From contig WOYV01000024.1 in assembly GCA_011620585.1 (NCBI GenBank), positions 5,150-43,013 of the forward strand: a DNA stretch of 37,864 nucleotides, given 5' to 3'. The notes under the pieces were generated by a model. That model had not been told where the DNA came from, did not search any database, and worked only from the letters and a program-made list of their open reading frames with translations. Position 1 is the first letter of the stretch, and the number at the start of each line of letters is the position of its first letter. The DNA comes from Draconibacterium sp. (GTDB taxonomy: Bacteria > Bacteroidota > Bacteroidia > Bacteroidales > Prolixibacteraceae). Position numbers and translations under genes: made by a program. Shown piece after piece: positions 16,418-24,833 of this stretch.

Positions 16418-17866
16418 ATGAACTTTTTATCAACAGCCTTATTGTCTGTAATACTGACATTTACTCACCTCCCCGAAAATCAGGACAAAAATTTTCTTTC
16501 GGAAAATTACCGCCCGCAGTTTCACTATTCGACAGCGCAAAACTGGATGGGAATACCCGGCGGCCTGGTATTTTTCGAAGGAGAATACCACCTCTTTTAC
16601 CAATATAACTCTAAAGGACTCGATCCGGTTCCCAATGGATGGGGGCATGCAAGCAGTACCGATCTGGTTCACTGGAAGCAACTTCCGCTTGCATTCAGCG
16701 CCGATCTCCTTCCCGGATCAGACTCCGTTTGTGCCATTCTTTCAGGGTCGGTTGTGATTGATCAGAATAATGTTCTGCAAAAACAAATTAACGATACCAA
16801 AACTCTGGTGGCTTTTTATACAGCCAAAGGTTGCGGCCAACTGATGGCTTACAGCAGCGACAAAGGGAATAGCTGGAAAAAACCGGAAAAACCGGTAATT
16901 TCTTTTGATTCGGGAGACGATGCACGCAATCCTAAAGTATTCTGGCACAACGAAACGCAAAAATGGGTAATGCTTCTGGTTCGAAAGATTTCAGAAAATG
17001 AGAATTCGAAAGGCGTTTCAATATATACTTCCGTGAATTTGATCGATTGGGAATACCAAAGTCATATTCCGGGATTTGGGGAGCATCCCGACCTGGTTGA
17101 ATTCACCGTAAAAAACCGTCCAAACGAAAAAATGTGGGTTTTACTCGATGGAGACGGCAATTATCTGCTTGGTACTTTTGATGGAAAAACTTTTACCCCT
17201 TCTTCAGGTAAAATGAAAATCGACTGGGGAAGTAGTTACTATGCCGGACAAACGGTTAGTTTACAGGCCGAAAATAACGAACGGATTATTCAAATAGCCA
17301 GCCTGCAAGGCGGTAAATTCACCGACATGCCGTTCAAAGGGCAACTTGCAATTCCGAGCGAATTGTCTGTAACCAAAATTAGTTCGGGATATAAACTCAT
17401 CCGAAAACCAGTTTCTGAAATAGAAGTGTTACACGGTAAACACGACTCGTGGTCGGATAAAAACCTGATCCCTGGAATCAATCAGAATAAACTAAAAAAG
17501 GTGAGTGGCGATTGCCTGCGCATTACAGGAGAATTCGACTTAAAAACTTCCGATAACTTTGGATTTATGGTTCGCCAAAGCAACAAAAATCCGGGCATTG
17601 AAATTTTGTATAATGTGAAACGTGGCGTGCTGACTGTATTAGGGAGTACCGTGCCACTCTTGCCGATTAATAATACCTTGAAATTCGACATCCTGGTCGA
17701 CCGCTCTTCGATCGAGATTTTTGCCAACGATGGTCAGTCTGTGGTTTCGAGCTGTTTTGAACCTGATGTAAAGTCGAAAGATGTCGTGTTGTTTACCAAC
17801 GGTGGCGAGCTTGGAATTATCCAGCTCGATGTATATAATATGGAATCGATGTGGGTCGAAAAGTAA
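16418..17866 (+). CDS. Divergent GH32-family protein with altered active site
   Basis: A five-bladed propeller GH32 (fructosidase/levanase) fold. Blocks matching the family are RPQFHYS, GEYHLFYQYN, WGHASSTDLVHWKQLPLAF, PKVFW, YYAGQT and MPFKGQLAIPSEL, plus a C-terminal beta-sandwich with DRSSIEIFANDG. The canonical catalytic motifs are altered. WMNDPNG reads WMGIPGG, so the nucleophile Asp is Ile. RDP reads RNP, losing the transition-state Asp. ECPD reads EHPD, keeping the Glu. The protein may be non-catalytic, may bind glycans, or may act by another mechanism. Start: the frame opens at 16325, but the ATG at 16418 puts a signal peptide (MNFLSTALLSVILTF) first and gives 482 residues. It stands alone, not next to a fructan locus. 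Confidence 0.8.
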   Translation: MNFLSTALLSVILTFTHLPENQDKNFLSENYRPQFHYSTAQNWMGIPGGLVFFEGEYHLFYQYNSKGLDPVPNGWGHASSTDLVHWKQLPLAFSADLLPGSDSVCAILSGSVVIDQNNVLQKQINDTKTLVAFYTAKGCGQLMAYSSDKGNSWKKPEKPVISFDSGDDARNPKVFWHNETQKWVMLLVRKISENENSKGVSIYTSVNLIDWEYQSHIPGFGEHPDLVEFTVKNRPNEKMWVLLDGDGNYLLGTFDGKTFTPSSGKMKIDWGSSYYAGQTVSLQAENNERIIQIASLQGGKFTDMPFKGQLAIPSELSVTKISSGYKLIRKPVSEIEVLHGKHDSWSDKNLIPGINQNKLKKVSGDCLRITGEFDLKTSDNFGFMVRQSNKNPGIEILYNVKRGVLTVLGSTVPLLPINNTLKFDILVDRSSIEIFANDGQSVVSSCFEPDVKSKDVVLFTNGGELGIIQLDVYNMESMWVEK

Positions 17867-17897
17867 TTTTTTTGATTGGGAATTTAATTTTCGGGTA

Positions 17898-17925
17898 AAC
17901 AAAAACCGGACAAAGTTTTGTCCGG
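17898..17925 (-). terminator. Intrinsic terminator of pepE
   Basis: The hairpin CCGGACAA/TTGTCCGG (17906-17925) is followed on the minus strand by TTTTTGTTT (17905-17897). It lies 22 bases beyond the pepE stop and between convergent genes, so it may also slow GH32 transcripts. Confidence 0.75.
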
Positions 17926-17947
17926 CCTCTCAATTATAAATCTTGTA

Positions 17948-18655
17948 TTATCCCAAAAGAAAACTGAAATCATCTCCTGGCGCCAGTTCTTGCGGAGCCT
18001 GTCCTTTTTTGAAAATCCGGCACGATTTCGAACCAATAAGTTCGAGCTTTTCGTTTTCGAGTCTGAACATGCTTCCTTCGCGGAGCCCTGCCACATATAC
18101 ATTCTGATTAACCTCGATAAACTCTTCGATGCGTTGTTCGCGCGTTTCGCCGGCATGTCCATCGGGGTTGGCATCAAGATAGTGCGGATTAATCTGGAAA
18201 GGAATCAACCCGGTACATTCGAAACCCAGCGGATCGATGATTGGCATATCGTTGGTTGTTCGTAATGTTGGGCATGCCACATTCGAACCCGCGCTCCAGC
18301 CAATGTAAGGAATTCCGTAATGTACCCTTTCGCGTATCGGGTTAAGTAGTTTCCTGTCGCGGAGCATACGAACCAGTTGCCAGGTATTTCCGCCACCTAC
18401 AACAATGGCCTCAGCATGTTCGATGGCTTTAACCGGGTTATCAAAAGTATGAACACCAACCACCCGGTGCCCGATTTCGGCAAAACGTTCCTGCACTTTA
18501 GCAGTGTATTCGTCGGATGAAAACGTAACTGCGGCATACGGAATAAAAACAGCAGTCATCGCTTTCTCTCCCAGAAATTTTTTAATCTCGTGTTTTGGAT
18601 AATCAAGGTAGGCCTCACCCGGCATAGTTGAGTTGCTTATTAATAAAAGTTTCAT
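17948..18655 (-). CDS. pepE: Dipeptidase E (peptidase family S51)
   Basis: Cytosolic serine peptidase that cleaves dipeptides and some tripeptides with N-terminal Asp. It is 235 residues long, as expected. The triad positions known from the Salmonella enzyme are all present one residue further on: Ser121 in GWSAGSN, Asp136 in RTTND and His158 in NPHYLD. AIVVGGGNTWQL (83-94) is the characteristic glycine-rich segment. An isoaspartyl-type or cyanophycinase relative is less likely given the length and the GWSAG context. Single gene with its own terminator. Confidence 0.92.
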   Translation of the reverse strand: MKLLLISNSTMPGEAYLDYPKHEIKKFLGEKAMTAVFIPYAAVTFSSDEYTAKVQERFAEIGHRVVGVHTFDNPVKAIEHAEAIVVGGGNTWQLVRMLRDRKLLNPIRERVHYGIPYIGWSAGSNVACPTLRTTNDMPIIDPLGFECTGLIPFQINPHYLDANPDGHAGETREQRIEEFIEVNQNVYVAGLREGSMFRLENEKLELIGSKSCRIFKKGQAPQELAPGDDFSFLLG

Positions 18656-18859
18656 GTGTAAAATTTTATCAGATTATAAAATCATTTTTTGGGTATTGAA
18701 ATGTTAATTTGCAAGCGCAAAGTACCGAATATTTTTAGCGGCGCGCAATGATAATTGTTTGTTTTGCAAACTCATTGCTTTCAAGGGTTCCTTTTTAATA
18801 AACCAACAAAAGATAAGCTTAAAAAATCCTAATAATCAGGGCTAAGTCCTATTTCTTTC

Positions 18860-18867
18860 TAAATTTG
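18860..18867 (+). promoter_or_regulatory. -7 box of the M23-dxr-rseP operon
   Basis: TAAATTTG matches TAnnTTTG and lies 19 bases upstream of the GTG start at 18887, giving a very short leader. This supports the GTG as the true start. No -33 TTG was seen. Confidence 0.45.
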
Positions 18868-18886
18868 TACGCTTAAATTATCCAGG

Positions 18887-19738
18887 GTGGAAGAAAAACA
18901 AAAGTTTTATACCAAATTAAAGAACCAGTACCGTCTGATCATTTACAACGATACTACTTTTCAGTCGGTTTGGAGCATGAAACTTTCGCGGTTGAAGGTG
19001 TTTACTGTTACCAGCCTGGCTTCTGCTATTATAGTGGTTTTGGTAATTTTATTAATTGCCACCACTGGTCTCCGCGAATATATTCCGGGCTATCCCAGGG
19101 CTGAATACCGCCAAATGCTGGTTCGTAACGCCCTGGTTGTCGATTCGTTGGAAACAGAATTGCATAAACGCGATCAGTTTTTTAAAGGAATACAGGCAAT
19201 TATGTCGGGCGAGGTACCCGAAGATGTCCCGGTATCTGAATCAGATGTTCCTGCATCAAAAATTGAATTTCAGGAATACAATCACGACTCAATTTTTCGT
19301 GAAGAATTGCTGGCTGAACAACTGAGTCTTTCGTTACAGGGATCGGACGAAGAAAATACCGGATTAAGTCAAATGCATTTTTTTATTCCGGTTAAAGGAG
19401 TTGTTACCGAGCATTTCAATGCAGTCCCCGATCATTATGGCATTGATATCGTAAGTGAAACCAACGCCCGAATTTCATCGGTGCTCGACGGAACTGTCAT
19501 TTTTTCGGGCTGGACACTGAAAACCGGATATGTAATTTATATTCAACACGAAGCCAACCTTGTGTCGGTATATAAACACAATGCCGAGTTATTAAAAAAC
19601 ATTGGAGATAAAGTTCGTGCCGGCGAGGCCATTGCCATTATCGGAAATACCGGGGAACTTTCGAGCGGGCCGCATTTGCATTTCGAACTCTGGTACGAAG
19701 GAAGCGCCATCGATCCCGAAAAATTTATCGACTTCTAG
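18887..19738 (+). CDS. Membrane-anchored M23 peptidase (peptidoglycan endopeptidase)
   Basis: A 283-residue envelope protein with a short cytoplasmic N-terminus, one transmembrane segment (about 40-60), an extracytoplasmic linker with a likely coiled part (70-110), and a C-terminal LytM/M23 domain. Zinc ligands are visible as His183 and Asp187 (HYGID) and His265 (GPHLHFE, with the partner His263). It probably cleaves or monitors peptidoglycan cross-links. The start is GTG at 18887: no in-frame ATG lies upstream, and the N-terminus (KLKNQYRLIIYNDTTF) matches the family. The stop is one base before the dxr ATG, so the two are translationally close. Confidence 0.88.
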   Translation: MEEKQKFYTKLKNQYRLIIYNDTTFQSVWSMKLSRLKVFTVTSLASAIIVVLVILLIATTGLREYIPGYPRAEYRQMLVRNALVVDSLETELHKRDQFFKGIQAIMSGEVPEDVPVSESDVPASKIEFQEYNHDSIFREELLAEQLSLSLQGSDEENTGLSQMHFFIPVKGVVTEHFNAVPDHYGIDIVSETNARISSVLDGTVIFSGWTLKTGYVIYIQHEANLVSVYKHNAELLKNIGDKVRAGEAIAIIGNTGELSSGPHLHFELWYEGSAIDPEKFIDF

Positions 19739-19739
19739 T

Positions 19740-20894
19740 ATGAAGAAACGCATTGCCATTCTCGGCTCAACCGGCTCGATCGGGACTCAGGCACTCGAAG
19801 TGATCGAACAGAATCCTGATGTTTTTGAAGTTGAAGTTCTGACTGCCAACAACAATGTGGATCTTCTTATTCGGCAGGCTGTTCGTTACCGGCCCAACGT
19901 GGTCGTGATCGCCAACATCGAAAAATATGCTTATGTAGCCGGGGCTTTGCACGACGAGGATATAAAAGTGTATGCCGGGGCCGAAGCGCTTTCACAGGTT
20001 GTTGAAATGGACACTGTTGATCTGGTATTGACCGCCATGGTCGGTTACTCGGGGCTGATTCCAACCTATAATGCGGTTAAAGCCGGAAAACAAATTGCAC
20101 TGGCAAACAAGGAAACACTTGTAGTTGCCGGCGAAATTATCACAAAAATGGCCCGCGAAAAACAAGTGGATCTGCTACCCGTTGATTCAGAGCATTCTGC
20201 CATATTCCAGTGCCTGGTTGGAGAATACATGAACCCAATCGAAAAAATTTACCTCACTTGCTCCGGCGGCCCATTCCGTAAAAAAACACTGGAAGAATTA
20301 AAGCACGTTACCGTAAACGATGCGCTGGCACACCCCAACTGGGACATGGGTGCAAAAATCACCATCGATTCTGCCACTTTAATGAACAAAGGGTTTGAGG
20401 TGATCGAAGCCCGCTGGTTGTTTGGGCTGCCAACTTCGAAGATCGATGTGATCGTTCATCCGCAATCCATCATTCATTCGATTGTTCAGTTCGAAGACGG
20501 ATCGATGAAAGCGCAAATGGGCTTGCCCGACATGAAATTACCAATACAATATGCGATGGGATTTCCGAAGCGTTTGGCCAGTAAATTTACGCGTTTTAAT
20601 TTCCCCGACTACCCCACCCTCGAATTTGAACCGCCCGATACAAAAATTTTTCGTAACCTTGCACTCGCTTACGAAGCACTCGACCAGGGTGGAAATATGC
20701 CCTGTATTTTGAATGCGGCCAACGAAGTAGTGGTAGAAGCATTTCTGAAGGGTAAAATCAGATTTTTGCAAATACCCGATATTATAGAAGAAGCGATGCA
20801 AAAGGTTGCATTTATTAAAAATCCGGGACTAAATGACCTGGTGGAAACAAACAGCGAAACAAGAACGCTTACTGAATTGTTAACAGAAAACTGA
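19740..20894 (+). CDS. dxr: 1-deoxy-D-xylulose 5-phosphate reductoisomerase
   Basis: Second step of the non-mevalonate isoprenoid pathway: DXP to MEP with NADPH. It has 384 residues. Features are the dinucleotide motif LGSTGSIG (8-15), ALANKET (120-126), metal ligands in DSEHSA (Asp149, Glu151), the SGGPFR loop (175-180), HPNWDMG (198-204) and MNKGFE (Lys217, Glu220). The frame is open upstream to 19602, inside the M23 gene, but the ATG at 19740 (MKKRIAILGSTGS) is the conserved start. It lies between an M23 peptidase and rseP, an arrangement I believe is common in Bacteroidota. Confidence 0.96.
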   Translation: MKKRIAILGSTGSIGTQALEVIEQNPDVFEVEVLTANNNVDLLIRQAVRYRPNVVVIANIEKYAYVAGALHDEDIKVYAGAEALSQVVEMDTVDLVLTAMVGYSGLIPTYNAVKAGKQIALANKETLVVAGEIITKMAREKQVDLLPVDSEHSAIFQCLVGEYMNPIEKIYLTCSGGPFRKKTLEELKHVTVNDALAHPNWDMGAKITIDSATLMNKGFEVIEARWLFGLPTSKIDVIVHPQSIIHSIVQFEDGSMKAQMGLPDMKLPIQYAMGFPKRLASKFTRFNFPDYPTLEFEPPDTKIFRNLALAYEALDQGGNMPCILNAANEVVVEAFLKGKIRFLQIPDIIEEAMQKVAFIKNPGLNDLVETNSETRTLTELLTEN

Positions 20895-20912
20895 TTTTGA
20901 AGAAAAAATTGA

Positions 20913-22259
20913 ATGGAAGCTATACTGATTAAAACTGCACAGTTACTTTTAAGTTTATCGATCTTAGTTGTACTGCACGAAGCGGGACACTTTATGTTTG
21001 CGCGGCTTTTTAAAACCCGTGTCGAAAAATTCTACTTATTTTTTGATCCCTGGTTCTCGTTATTCAAAATAAAAAAAGGAGAAACCGAATACGGTATTGG
21101 CTGGCTACCGCTTGGCGGCTATGTTAAAATTTCGGGGATGATTGACGAATCGATGGACAAGGAAGCCATGAAACTTCCGCCACAACCCTGGGAATTTCGT
21201 TCGAAACCGGCCTGGCAGCGGTTGTTTATCATGCTGGGCGGAGTGCTGATGAACTTCCTGTTCGCTTTCATTATTTACATTGCCGTACTTTTTGCATGGG
21301 GCGATATGTACCTGCCTACCCAAAATGTAAAATATGGCATTGTTGTGAATGATGTAGGCGAAAAGATCGGCTTCCGCACCGGCGATAAAATTCTGTCGGT
21401 CGATAATCAGCCCATAGAGGAGTTTCACAAAGTGATCCCCACAGTTATTCTTGATGCTGCCAAAACCGTTCAGGTAGAACGCGATGGACAAAAAGTGGAT
21501 GTTGAAATTACCGGCGAAGATTTGGCGCTCCTGTTGAAAAGCAAGGAAATCAAGGAAATATGGGAGGAGCGATTGCCTTATGAGATTAAGATTGGCAAAC
21601 TGGCCAAGGATTACCCGGCCGAAAAAGCAGGGTTGCAAGTAGGCGATGTTTTGGGTAAAATTGATGGCCACGCATTCGAATTCTATGATCAATTCAGCAA
21701 ATACCTCGAAACGAAAAAAAATTCGGAGATTGAAATGGAGATCACCCGCGACGGACAAAGGCTAACCAAAACCGTTGCAGTAAATGAAGAGGGCAAACTT
21801 GGATTCAACCCGGCGTTCATTAATCCCGATGTATTCGAATTCAAAACCATTAAGTACGGTTTCCCCGAATCTATTCCGGCAGGAATTAAACGGGGCGTAC
21901 AAACCACCACGAATTACCTGAAACAATTTAAACTGTTCTTTAAAAAAGATACCAAAGCATATGAATCGCTCGGTGGTTTTGCAACCATCGGCAGCATTTT
22001 TTCACCCACCTGGGATTGGGAACATTTCTGGAGCATGACTGCCTTTATTTCGATCATCCTGGCTATCATGAACCTTTTGCCCATTCCGGCGCTTGACGGC
22101 GGACACGTACTGTTTTTACTGGGTGAAATTATTACCGGCAGAAAACCAGGAGAGAAATTTTTAGAGTACGCCCAAATTGGAGGAATGATACTTTTGCTGG
22201 CGCTTGTACTATATGCAAACGCCAACGATATAATAAAGATGATTAACGGAACATTTTAG
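20913..22259 (+). CDS. rseP: RseP-type site-2 intramembrane metalloprotease
   Basis: A 448-residue inner-membrane protease of the RIP class, which cuts transmembrane anti-sigma factors and, in some bacteria, leftover signal peptides. HEAGH (His22, Glu23, His26) sits in the first membrane helix, and LDGGHVLF in a late helix carries the third zinc ligand Asp. Between them lie the membrane-reentrant region (PLGGYVKISG) and PDZ-like domains, including DVGEKIGFRTGDKILSVDNQ and PAEKAGLQVGDVLGKIDG. Eighteen bases separate it from dxr and it ends the three-gene operon. No candidate anti-sigma substrate gene is nearby. Confidence 0.93.
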   Translation: MEAILIKTAQLLLSLSILVVLHEAGHFMFARLFKTRVEKFYLFFDPWFSLFKIKKGETEYGIGWLPLGGYVKISGMIDESMDKEAMKLPPQPWEFRSKPAWQRLFIMLGGVLMNFLFAFIIYIAVLFAWGDMYLPTQNVKYGIVVNDVGEKIGFRTGDKILSVDNQPIEEFHKVIPTVILDAAKTVQVERDGQKVDVEITGEDLALLLKSKEIKEIWEERLPYEIKIGKLAKDYPAEKAGLQVGDVLGKIDGHAFEFYDQFSKYLETKKNSEIEMEITRDGQRLTKTVAVNEEGKLGFNPAFINPDVFEFKTIKYGFPESIPAGIKRGVQTTTNYLKQFKLFFKKDTKAYESLGGFATIGSIFSPTWDWEHFWSMTAFISIILAIMNLLPIPALDGGHVLFLLGEIITGRKPGEKFLEYAQIGGMILLLALVLYANANDIIKMINGTF

Positions 22260-22270
22260 CAAAATATTTC

Positions 22271-22278
22271 TATTTTTG
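22271..22278 (+). promoter_or_regulatory. -7 box upstream of tatA
   Basis: TATTTTTG fits TAnnTTTG, starts 11 bases after the rseP stop and lies 25 bases before the tatA ATG. It suggests tatA has its own transcript, although read-through from rseP is possible. Confidence 0.4.
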
Positions 22279-22303
22279 TTGTCGAACCAATTAACAAAGT
22301 AAT

Positions 22304-22504
22304 ATGAACTTATTTATAATAGCAGGATTCTTGGGGCCACAGGAAATTATACTAATCGTGTTGGCGCTACTTTTACTTTTTGGAGGAAGAAAAATTCCTG
22401 AACTTATGAAAGGGCTTGGTAAGGGGATGAAAGAGTTCAAAAAAGCAAAAGAAGAAATGGACGAAGATGACGAAGTTTCTTCCAAAGGAAAAATTGAAAA
22501 GTAA
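22304..22504 (+). CDS. tatA: Twin-arginine translocase subunit TatA/TatE
   Basis: A 66-residue protein with the TatA layout: a short N-terminal hydrophobic helix (approx. 4-25, with [16 protein letters not shown]), the [23 protein letters not shown] amphipathic helix (26-48), and an acidic/basic tail. TatA proteins oligomerise to form the pathway for folded, Arg-Arg signal-bearing substrates across the inner membrane. The Phe-Gly hinge at the helix junction is present. tatC is not in this window. A terminator follows directly. Confidence 0.93.
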   Translation: MNLFIIAGFLGPQEIILIVLALLLLFGGRKIPELMKGLGKGMKEFKKAKEEMDEDDEVSSKGKIEK

Positions 22505-22529
22505 TTAATATCGAATCAGATATTGTCTA

Positions 22530-22559
22530 TCCCGCTCTTATCCAGAACGGGATTTTTTT
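22530..22559 (+). terminator. Intrinsic terminator of tatA
   Basis: The hairpin TCCCG/CGGGA (22530-22534 and 22548-22552), with an inner TCT/AGA pairing and one mismatch, is followed by seven T (22553-22559). Confidence 0.75.
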
Positions 22560-22638
22560 GTTTCCAGAAGGCCTGGTAACATTTTCACAATCAACCTTTA
22601 AAAGACCTGAAATGGCCAAAATTGTGGTAAGGTTTTTG

Positions 22639-22646
22639 TAAGTTTG
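22639..22646 (+). promoter_or_regulatory. -7 box of the DUF4837 gene
   Basis: TAAGTTTG matches TAnnTTTG, with the ATG 25 bases downstream. A TTG at 22623-22625 is closer than ideal for a -33 box. Confidence 0.4.
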
Positions 22647-22671
22647 AGCACAAACAAAAAAGTCGATAAAT

Positions 22672-23721
22672 ATGAAGCTCAAGATCAAATACCTGGTCCT
22701 GGTTTTCCTGATCGGGACATTTCTGATTTCCTGTCAGAGTAACAGTACTCAACTGCACACCAATGTTACCGGCAAAGCAAGTGAAATAGTTGTGGTTATT
22801 TCGAAAGATGCATGGGACAAAGCACCCGGCGAAGCGCTTCGCGCAACGCTGGCCGAACCACAATACGGGCTTCCCCAGGAAGAACCACTGTTCGATCTGA
22901 TCGATGTGCCACATGCCGCTTTTAAGGACATATTTAAAACCACAAGAAACATTATCCAAACCCGTATTTCTTCAACAGTCGATTCATCGGGCGTTACTAT
23001 GACGGATGATGTTTGGGCTTATCCACAGGCCACCGTGCAAATAAATGCTAAAACACAGGATGAATTTGTTTCGCTTTTCAATAATAACAAGGATAAAATT
23101 CTGGGTTATTTCCTGGCAGCAGAGCGCGAACGAAATACCGCGAGTTATAAAAACACCTACGAAAAAGGCGTATATAACATACTTAACCAGGACTTTGGGA
23201 TTACAATGAAAGTCCCTCCAGGGTTCAGGGTTGTAAAACAGGCGAAAAATTTCATCTGGATACAATACGACACCCCTGATATTTTCCAGGGAATTGTAAT
23301 CTACACTTATCCTTTTGTTTCAGACAGTGCATTTGCCGAAAGTTACCAGATTCCGATCCGCGACAGTCTTTTAAAACAATTTGTGGAAGGCCCGACTGAT
23401 GGAAGTTACATGACTACCGAAAAACGAATTCCTGCCTTATATAACATCGCAAAACACAACGGAAATTACTCGGCAGAAATGAGGGGATTGTGGCGTGTTG
23501 AAAACGATTTTATGGGAGGGCCCTATATTTCGCTCTCCGAACTCGACCTGACAAACCAACGTGTAATCAACGCATTTGGGTTTGTATACGCTCCCAGTAA
23601 AGACAAACGGAACCTGCTGCGCCAGGTTGAAGCCATGGTTTATTCGTTGAAACAGAACAACCAGGCTGATAACGACAAATTAAATAAACAAGCCAATTTA
23701 GACATCGATATTGAAGGATAA
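22672..23721 (+). CDS. DUF4837 family lipoprotein
   Basis: A 349-residue protein with a lipoprotein signal (hydrophobic 6-19, lipobox ending LISC, Cys about 21) followed by QSNS. The mature part matches the Bacteroidota-specific DUF4837 family as I know it: an opening KASEIVVVISKDAWD strand, alternating alpha/beta segments, and AFGFVYAPSKDKRNLLRQVEA near the end. The function of this family is not established; envelope location is the only safe inference. It has its own -7 box, and only 23 bases separate it from the convergent metF stop, with no terminator visible between. Confidence 0.8.
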   Translation: MKLKIKYLVLVFLIGTFLISCQSNSTQLHTNVTGKASEIVVVISKDAWDKAPGEALRATLAEPQYGLPQEEPLFDLIDVPHAAFKDIFKTTRNIIQTRISSTVDSSGVTMTDDVWAYPQATVQINAKTQDEFVSLFNNNKDKILGYFLAAERERNTASYKNTYEKGVYNILNQDFGITMKVPPGFRVVKQAKNFIWIQYDTPDIFQGIVIYTYPFVSDSAFAESYQIPIRDSLLKQFVEGPTDGSYMTTEKRIPALYNIAKHNGNYSAEMRGLWRVENDFMGGPYISLSELDLTNQRVINAFGFVYAPSKDKRNLLRQVEAMVYSLKQNNQADNDKLNKQANLDIDIEG

Positions 23722-23744
23722 TTATTGAGTATCTTGTTGCAAAA

Positions 23745-24698
23745 TTAAAATACCGCTTTTACAATTTCTTTCACATTATCGGAAACACCGTAGGTATAAA
23801 TATGCAGCGAAGGCACATTTTTTGCCACGAGTTCTTTCGACTGGTAAATGGCCCATTCAGTTCCAACCCGGCGTGCTTCGTCGTTCGATTTGCATTTCAA
23901 AAGTTCGCTGGCCAGTTCTTGCGGAAGATCAATGGCAAATATTTTTGGAAGTACGGTGAGCTGGTTCAACAGGTTAATCGGCTTGATCCCGGGGATAATC
24001 GGTACGGTAATTCCCATTGAGCGACATTTTTCCACAAAATCGAAATAAACCTGATTATCAAAAAACATTTGCGTCACGATATAATCAGCACCAGCATCCA
24101 CTTTTTGTTTCAGATAAGCCAAATCAGAGTTCATGTTTGGCGCTTCAAAATGTTTCTCAGGATATCCGGCCACCCCTACACAAAAATCGAGTGGGATGTT
24201 GTTTTTCAGATCTTCGTCGAGGTATTTGCCTTGTCCCAGGTTTTTGATTTGCTCCACCAGTTGGTTCGCATTTGCATTTCCATTCCCGGTGGGTTGAAAT
24301 ATATGCTGTCCTTTTACTCCATCGCCCCTAAGCGCCAATACGTTGTTGATTCCCAGAAAATTCAGATCGATTAACACATGCTCGGTTTCACTTTTGGTAA
24401 ATCCGCCACACAAAATATGTGGTACCACCGGAATTCCGTATTTGTGCTGGATGGCTGCTGCAATGGCCACGGTCCCCGGCCGTTTACGAACCGTGCGCTT
24501 CACGATTGATCCATCACGCATTTCCTTGAATTCTTCTTCGTCGCGGTGTGTGGTAATGTTAATGTATTTTGGATCGAACTCGGTCAAACTCTCGATGGTT
24601 TGATACAACTTCGAAGCATCGTTTCCCTTTAACGGGGGAAGAAGCTCAAACGAAAATACAGTGCTTTTTGCCGCTTTTATGGTGTCAATAACCTTCAT
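23745..24698 (-). CDS. metF: 5,10-methylenetetrahydrofolate reductase
   Basis: FAD enzyme that makes 5-methyl-THF, the methyl donor for MetH. The 317-residue TIM barrel shows FELLPPL near the N-terminus (flavin/active-site Glu), NITTHRDEEE, LALRGDGVKG and the GADYIVTQMFFD segment. It is the last gene of the methionine region, 135 bases after metH. A -7 box (24728-24721) just upstream allows separate transcription, so it may be only partly under the upstream riboswitch. Confidence 0.94.
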   Translation of the reverse strand: MKVIDTIKAAKSTVFSFELLPPLKGNDASKLYQTIESLTEFDPKYINITTHRDEEEFKEMRDGSIVKRTVRKRPGTVAIAAAIQHKYGIPVVPHILCGGFTKSETEHVLIDLNFLGINNVLALRGDGVKGQHIFQPTGNGNANANQLVEQIKNLGQGKYLDEDLKNNIPLDFCVGVAGYPEKHFEAPNMNSDLAYLKQKVDAGADYIVTQMFFDNQVYFDFVEKCRSMGITVPIIPGIKPINLLNQLTVLPKIFAIDLPQELASELLKCKSNDEARRVGTEWAIYQSKELVAKNVPSLHIYTYGVSDNVKEIVKAVF

Positions 24699-24720
24699 GT
24701 TCTGTTATTATTTTACTGAA

Positions 24721-24728
24721 CAAAGATA
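24721..24728 (-). promoter_or_regulatory. -7 box upstream of metF
   Basis: TATCTTTG on the minus strand matches TAnnTTTG and lies 22 bases before the metF ATG. No clear -33 element was seen. No riboswitch-like fold was recognised in the 135-base gap. Confidence 0.4.
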
Positions 24729-24833
24729 ATAAAATCGTGCCTGCGTATCCGAAACCTGCGTTATCCCAGTTACTTCGTGATTTTTATTTAACCGTTCAAA
24801 CAAAATTTTCGCATTCGATGGTCAACCGCCTGC

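Noticed and set aside
19602-19739. Extended dxr frame starting inside the M23 gene
   Set aside because: The conserved Dxr N-terminus starts at the ATG at 19740, one base after the M23 stop; the extension overlaps the HLHFE zinc motif of M23 in another frame.
21105-21758. 217-codon minus-strand ORF opposite rseP
   Set aside because: Shadow of rseP; no recognisable domain and no start context.
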